In this document: piece by piece, positions 63,277 to 64,000 of the stretch
Layout of the letters: each line of letters begins with the position of its first letter
Position numbering within the stretch: position 1 is the stretch's first letter
NCBI RefSeq assembly: GCF_024753205.1
Contig: NZ_JANUGZ010000001.1
Span: 434,001-498,000, forward strand
DNA length: 64,000 nt
Direction of reading: 5' to 3'
Source of the DNA: Massilia aurea
GTDB lineage: Bacteria; Pseudomonadota; Gammaproteobacteria; Burkholderiales; Burkholderiaceae_D
Translations under genes and position numbers: made by a program
The notes under the pieces: model-generated
Told to the model about the DNA's origin: nothing
What the model saw: the letters and a program-made list of their open reading frames with translations, nothing else
The model's database searches: none

Positions 63277-64000
63277 CGACGACATTCTCCAGGCGCACCC
63301 CGCTCGCGCCGGTGATGTCCGGCCGCGCGTCGGCCAGGGTCAGCGCGATATCCCTGAACACGATGTCGCTGATCGCGGTCTGGCCGGGATTCGGGGCGAT
63401 CTTGCCGAAGCCGCCGTAACGGCCCTTGATCCCCACCAGGCTGAGATTACGCACGATGGACCTGGGCGGCGGCGCACCTTTCAGGTCGACATATTGCGTC
63501 CATGGCTGCACTGACACGATCGCGCCGCGTGGCGAGTCCAGCGTCAGGTTGCGCAGGTGGATGTTCTCGTAGTGCTGGGGCGTGTCCGGCCGCAGCTTGA
63601 GCACTGCCACGTTCAGCACGTGGCCGGTCACACGGCAATCCTCGACCAGCACGTCGCGCACCAGCGTCGCTTCGCTGCCGAGCGTCATGACGCTGTGGCC
63701 GCGCCGGAATTCGCAGTTGCGCACGCGGATGCCGACCACGGGCGGGCTGTCCTTGTCGTCCAGGGCGAACGGGCCTTTCGAGCCCTTGGCGGCGATGCAG
63801 TCGTCGGTCACCGAGAAGTAGCAGCCGTCGATCGTCACGTGCTGACTGCTGTCGATGTCGATCCCGTCGGTGCTGGGCGCCTGCTGATAGTCGTCCGGCA
63901 CCACGAAGCGCGCATTCCTCACCAGTACATCCTGGCAGCGGTACAGGTGCAGGTTCCAGAACTGCGAATCCTTGAACGTCACGCCTTCGACGACGACGCC
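63251..64000 (-). CDS. GH28 polygalacturonase/rhamnogalacturonase, C-terminal part (start beyond window)
   Basis: A right-handed beta-helix pectinase running off the right edge; about 249 residues are visible. GH28 landmarks: [58 protein letters not shown] (catalytic Asp residues in DGIDI and DDCIA), [17 protein letters not shown] (His region) and [22 protein letters not shown]. In classical polygalacturonases the His motif is GHG; here it is GHS, which is common in exo-acting and rhamnogalacturonan-type GH28. The frame stays open from base 64000; the GTG at 63982 is internal. It overlaps galK tail to tail. Confidence 0.88.
   Translation of the reverse strand, partial: GVVVEGVTFKDSQFWNLHLYRCQDVLVRNARFVVPDDYQQAPSTDGIDIDSSQHVTIDGCYFSVTDDCIAAKGSKGPFALDDKDSPPVVGIRVRNCEFRRGHSVMTLGSEATLVRDVLVEDCRVTGHVLNVAVLKLRPDTPQHYENIHLRNLTLDSPRGAIVSVQPWTQYVDLKGAPPPRSIVRNLSLVGIKGRYGGFGKIAPNPGQTAISDIVFRDIALTLADARPDITGASGVRLENVVVNGQQVTL

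Overview
The window is high-GC (about two-thirds G+C by eye) chromosomal DNA of a betaproteobacterium. The order guaA-guaB, DUF4124, rnfH-ratA, smpB, and the polyphosphate genes ppk-sixA-ppx are typical of Burkholderiales. The wealth of plant cell-wall genes, the TonB receptors and short palindromic repeats with GGGTCAGA arms suggest Oxalobacteraceae (Massilia/Duganella-like). The taxonomic call is inference only.

Region 1 (1-22,000) is mostly housekeeping. It holds the end of a PAAR protein, guaA and guaB separated by a palindromic element, a DUF4124 protein, rnfH-ratA, smpB, the remains of an ABC ATPase, a Bcr/CflA-type MFS exporter and lepB. These are followed by ppk-sixA-ppx behind a Pho-box-like site, a Fur-box-controlled siderophore receptor with a PepSY membrane protein, an SPFH/NfeD pair in which the SPFH gene is frameshifted, ppsA divergent from its regulator ppsR, and an L-lactate dehydrogenase (lldD-like).

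Region 2 (22,000-64,000) is a large rhamnogalacturonan-I/pectin utilisation island. Operon A (22125-30220, +) encodes PL11 lyase, a DUF4861 protein, PL26 exo-lyase, CE12 esterase and a GH43-like protein. Operon B (34016-30257, -) encodes a CE12-CE12-DUF6250 fusion and GH105. Next come an exported PL22-like lyase and an alpha/beta-hydrolase esterase (34171-36472, +). A lower-GC insert with a 70-aa protein and a GGDEF protein follows. The L-rhamnose genes are rhaM-rhaI-rhaD (-), divergent from rhaR-S-T-P-Q-K (+), the same gene set as the Rhizobium-type rha locus. After three 97-bp tandem palindromic repeats come a propeller-GH35 fusion, a GH43 and a large TonB-dependent receptor (-). The island continues with uronate dehydrogenase, an SSS sugar transporter, galT, galK and the 3' part of a GH28 gene cut by the window edge.

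Taken together, the receptor would import RG-I fragments. Periplasmic lyases, esterases and glycosidases (Sec, Tat or lipoprotein signals are visible) would release rhamnose, galactose, arabinose and uronic acids. Rhamnose would enter by RhaSTPQ and pass through mutarotase, isomerase, kinase and the aldolase/lactaldehyde-dehydrogenase fusion to DHAP and L-lactate, and the adjacent LldD could make pyruvate. Galactose would enter through the SSS carrier and GalK/GalT, and galacturonate would be oxidised by Udh. No CRISPR array, tRNA, rRNA, transposase or integrase was recognised.
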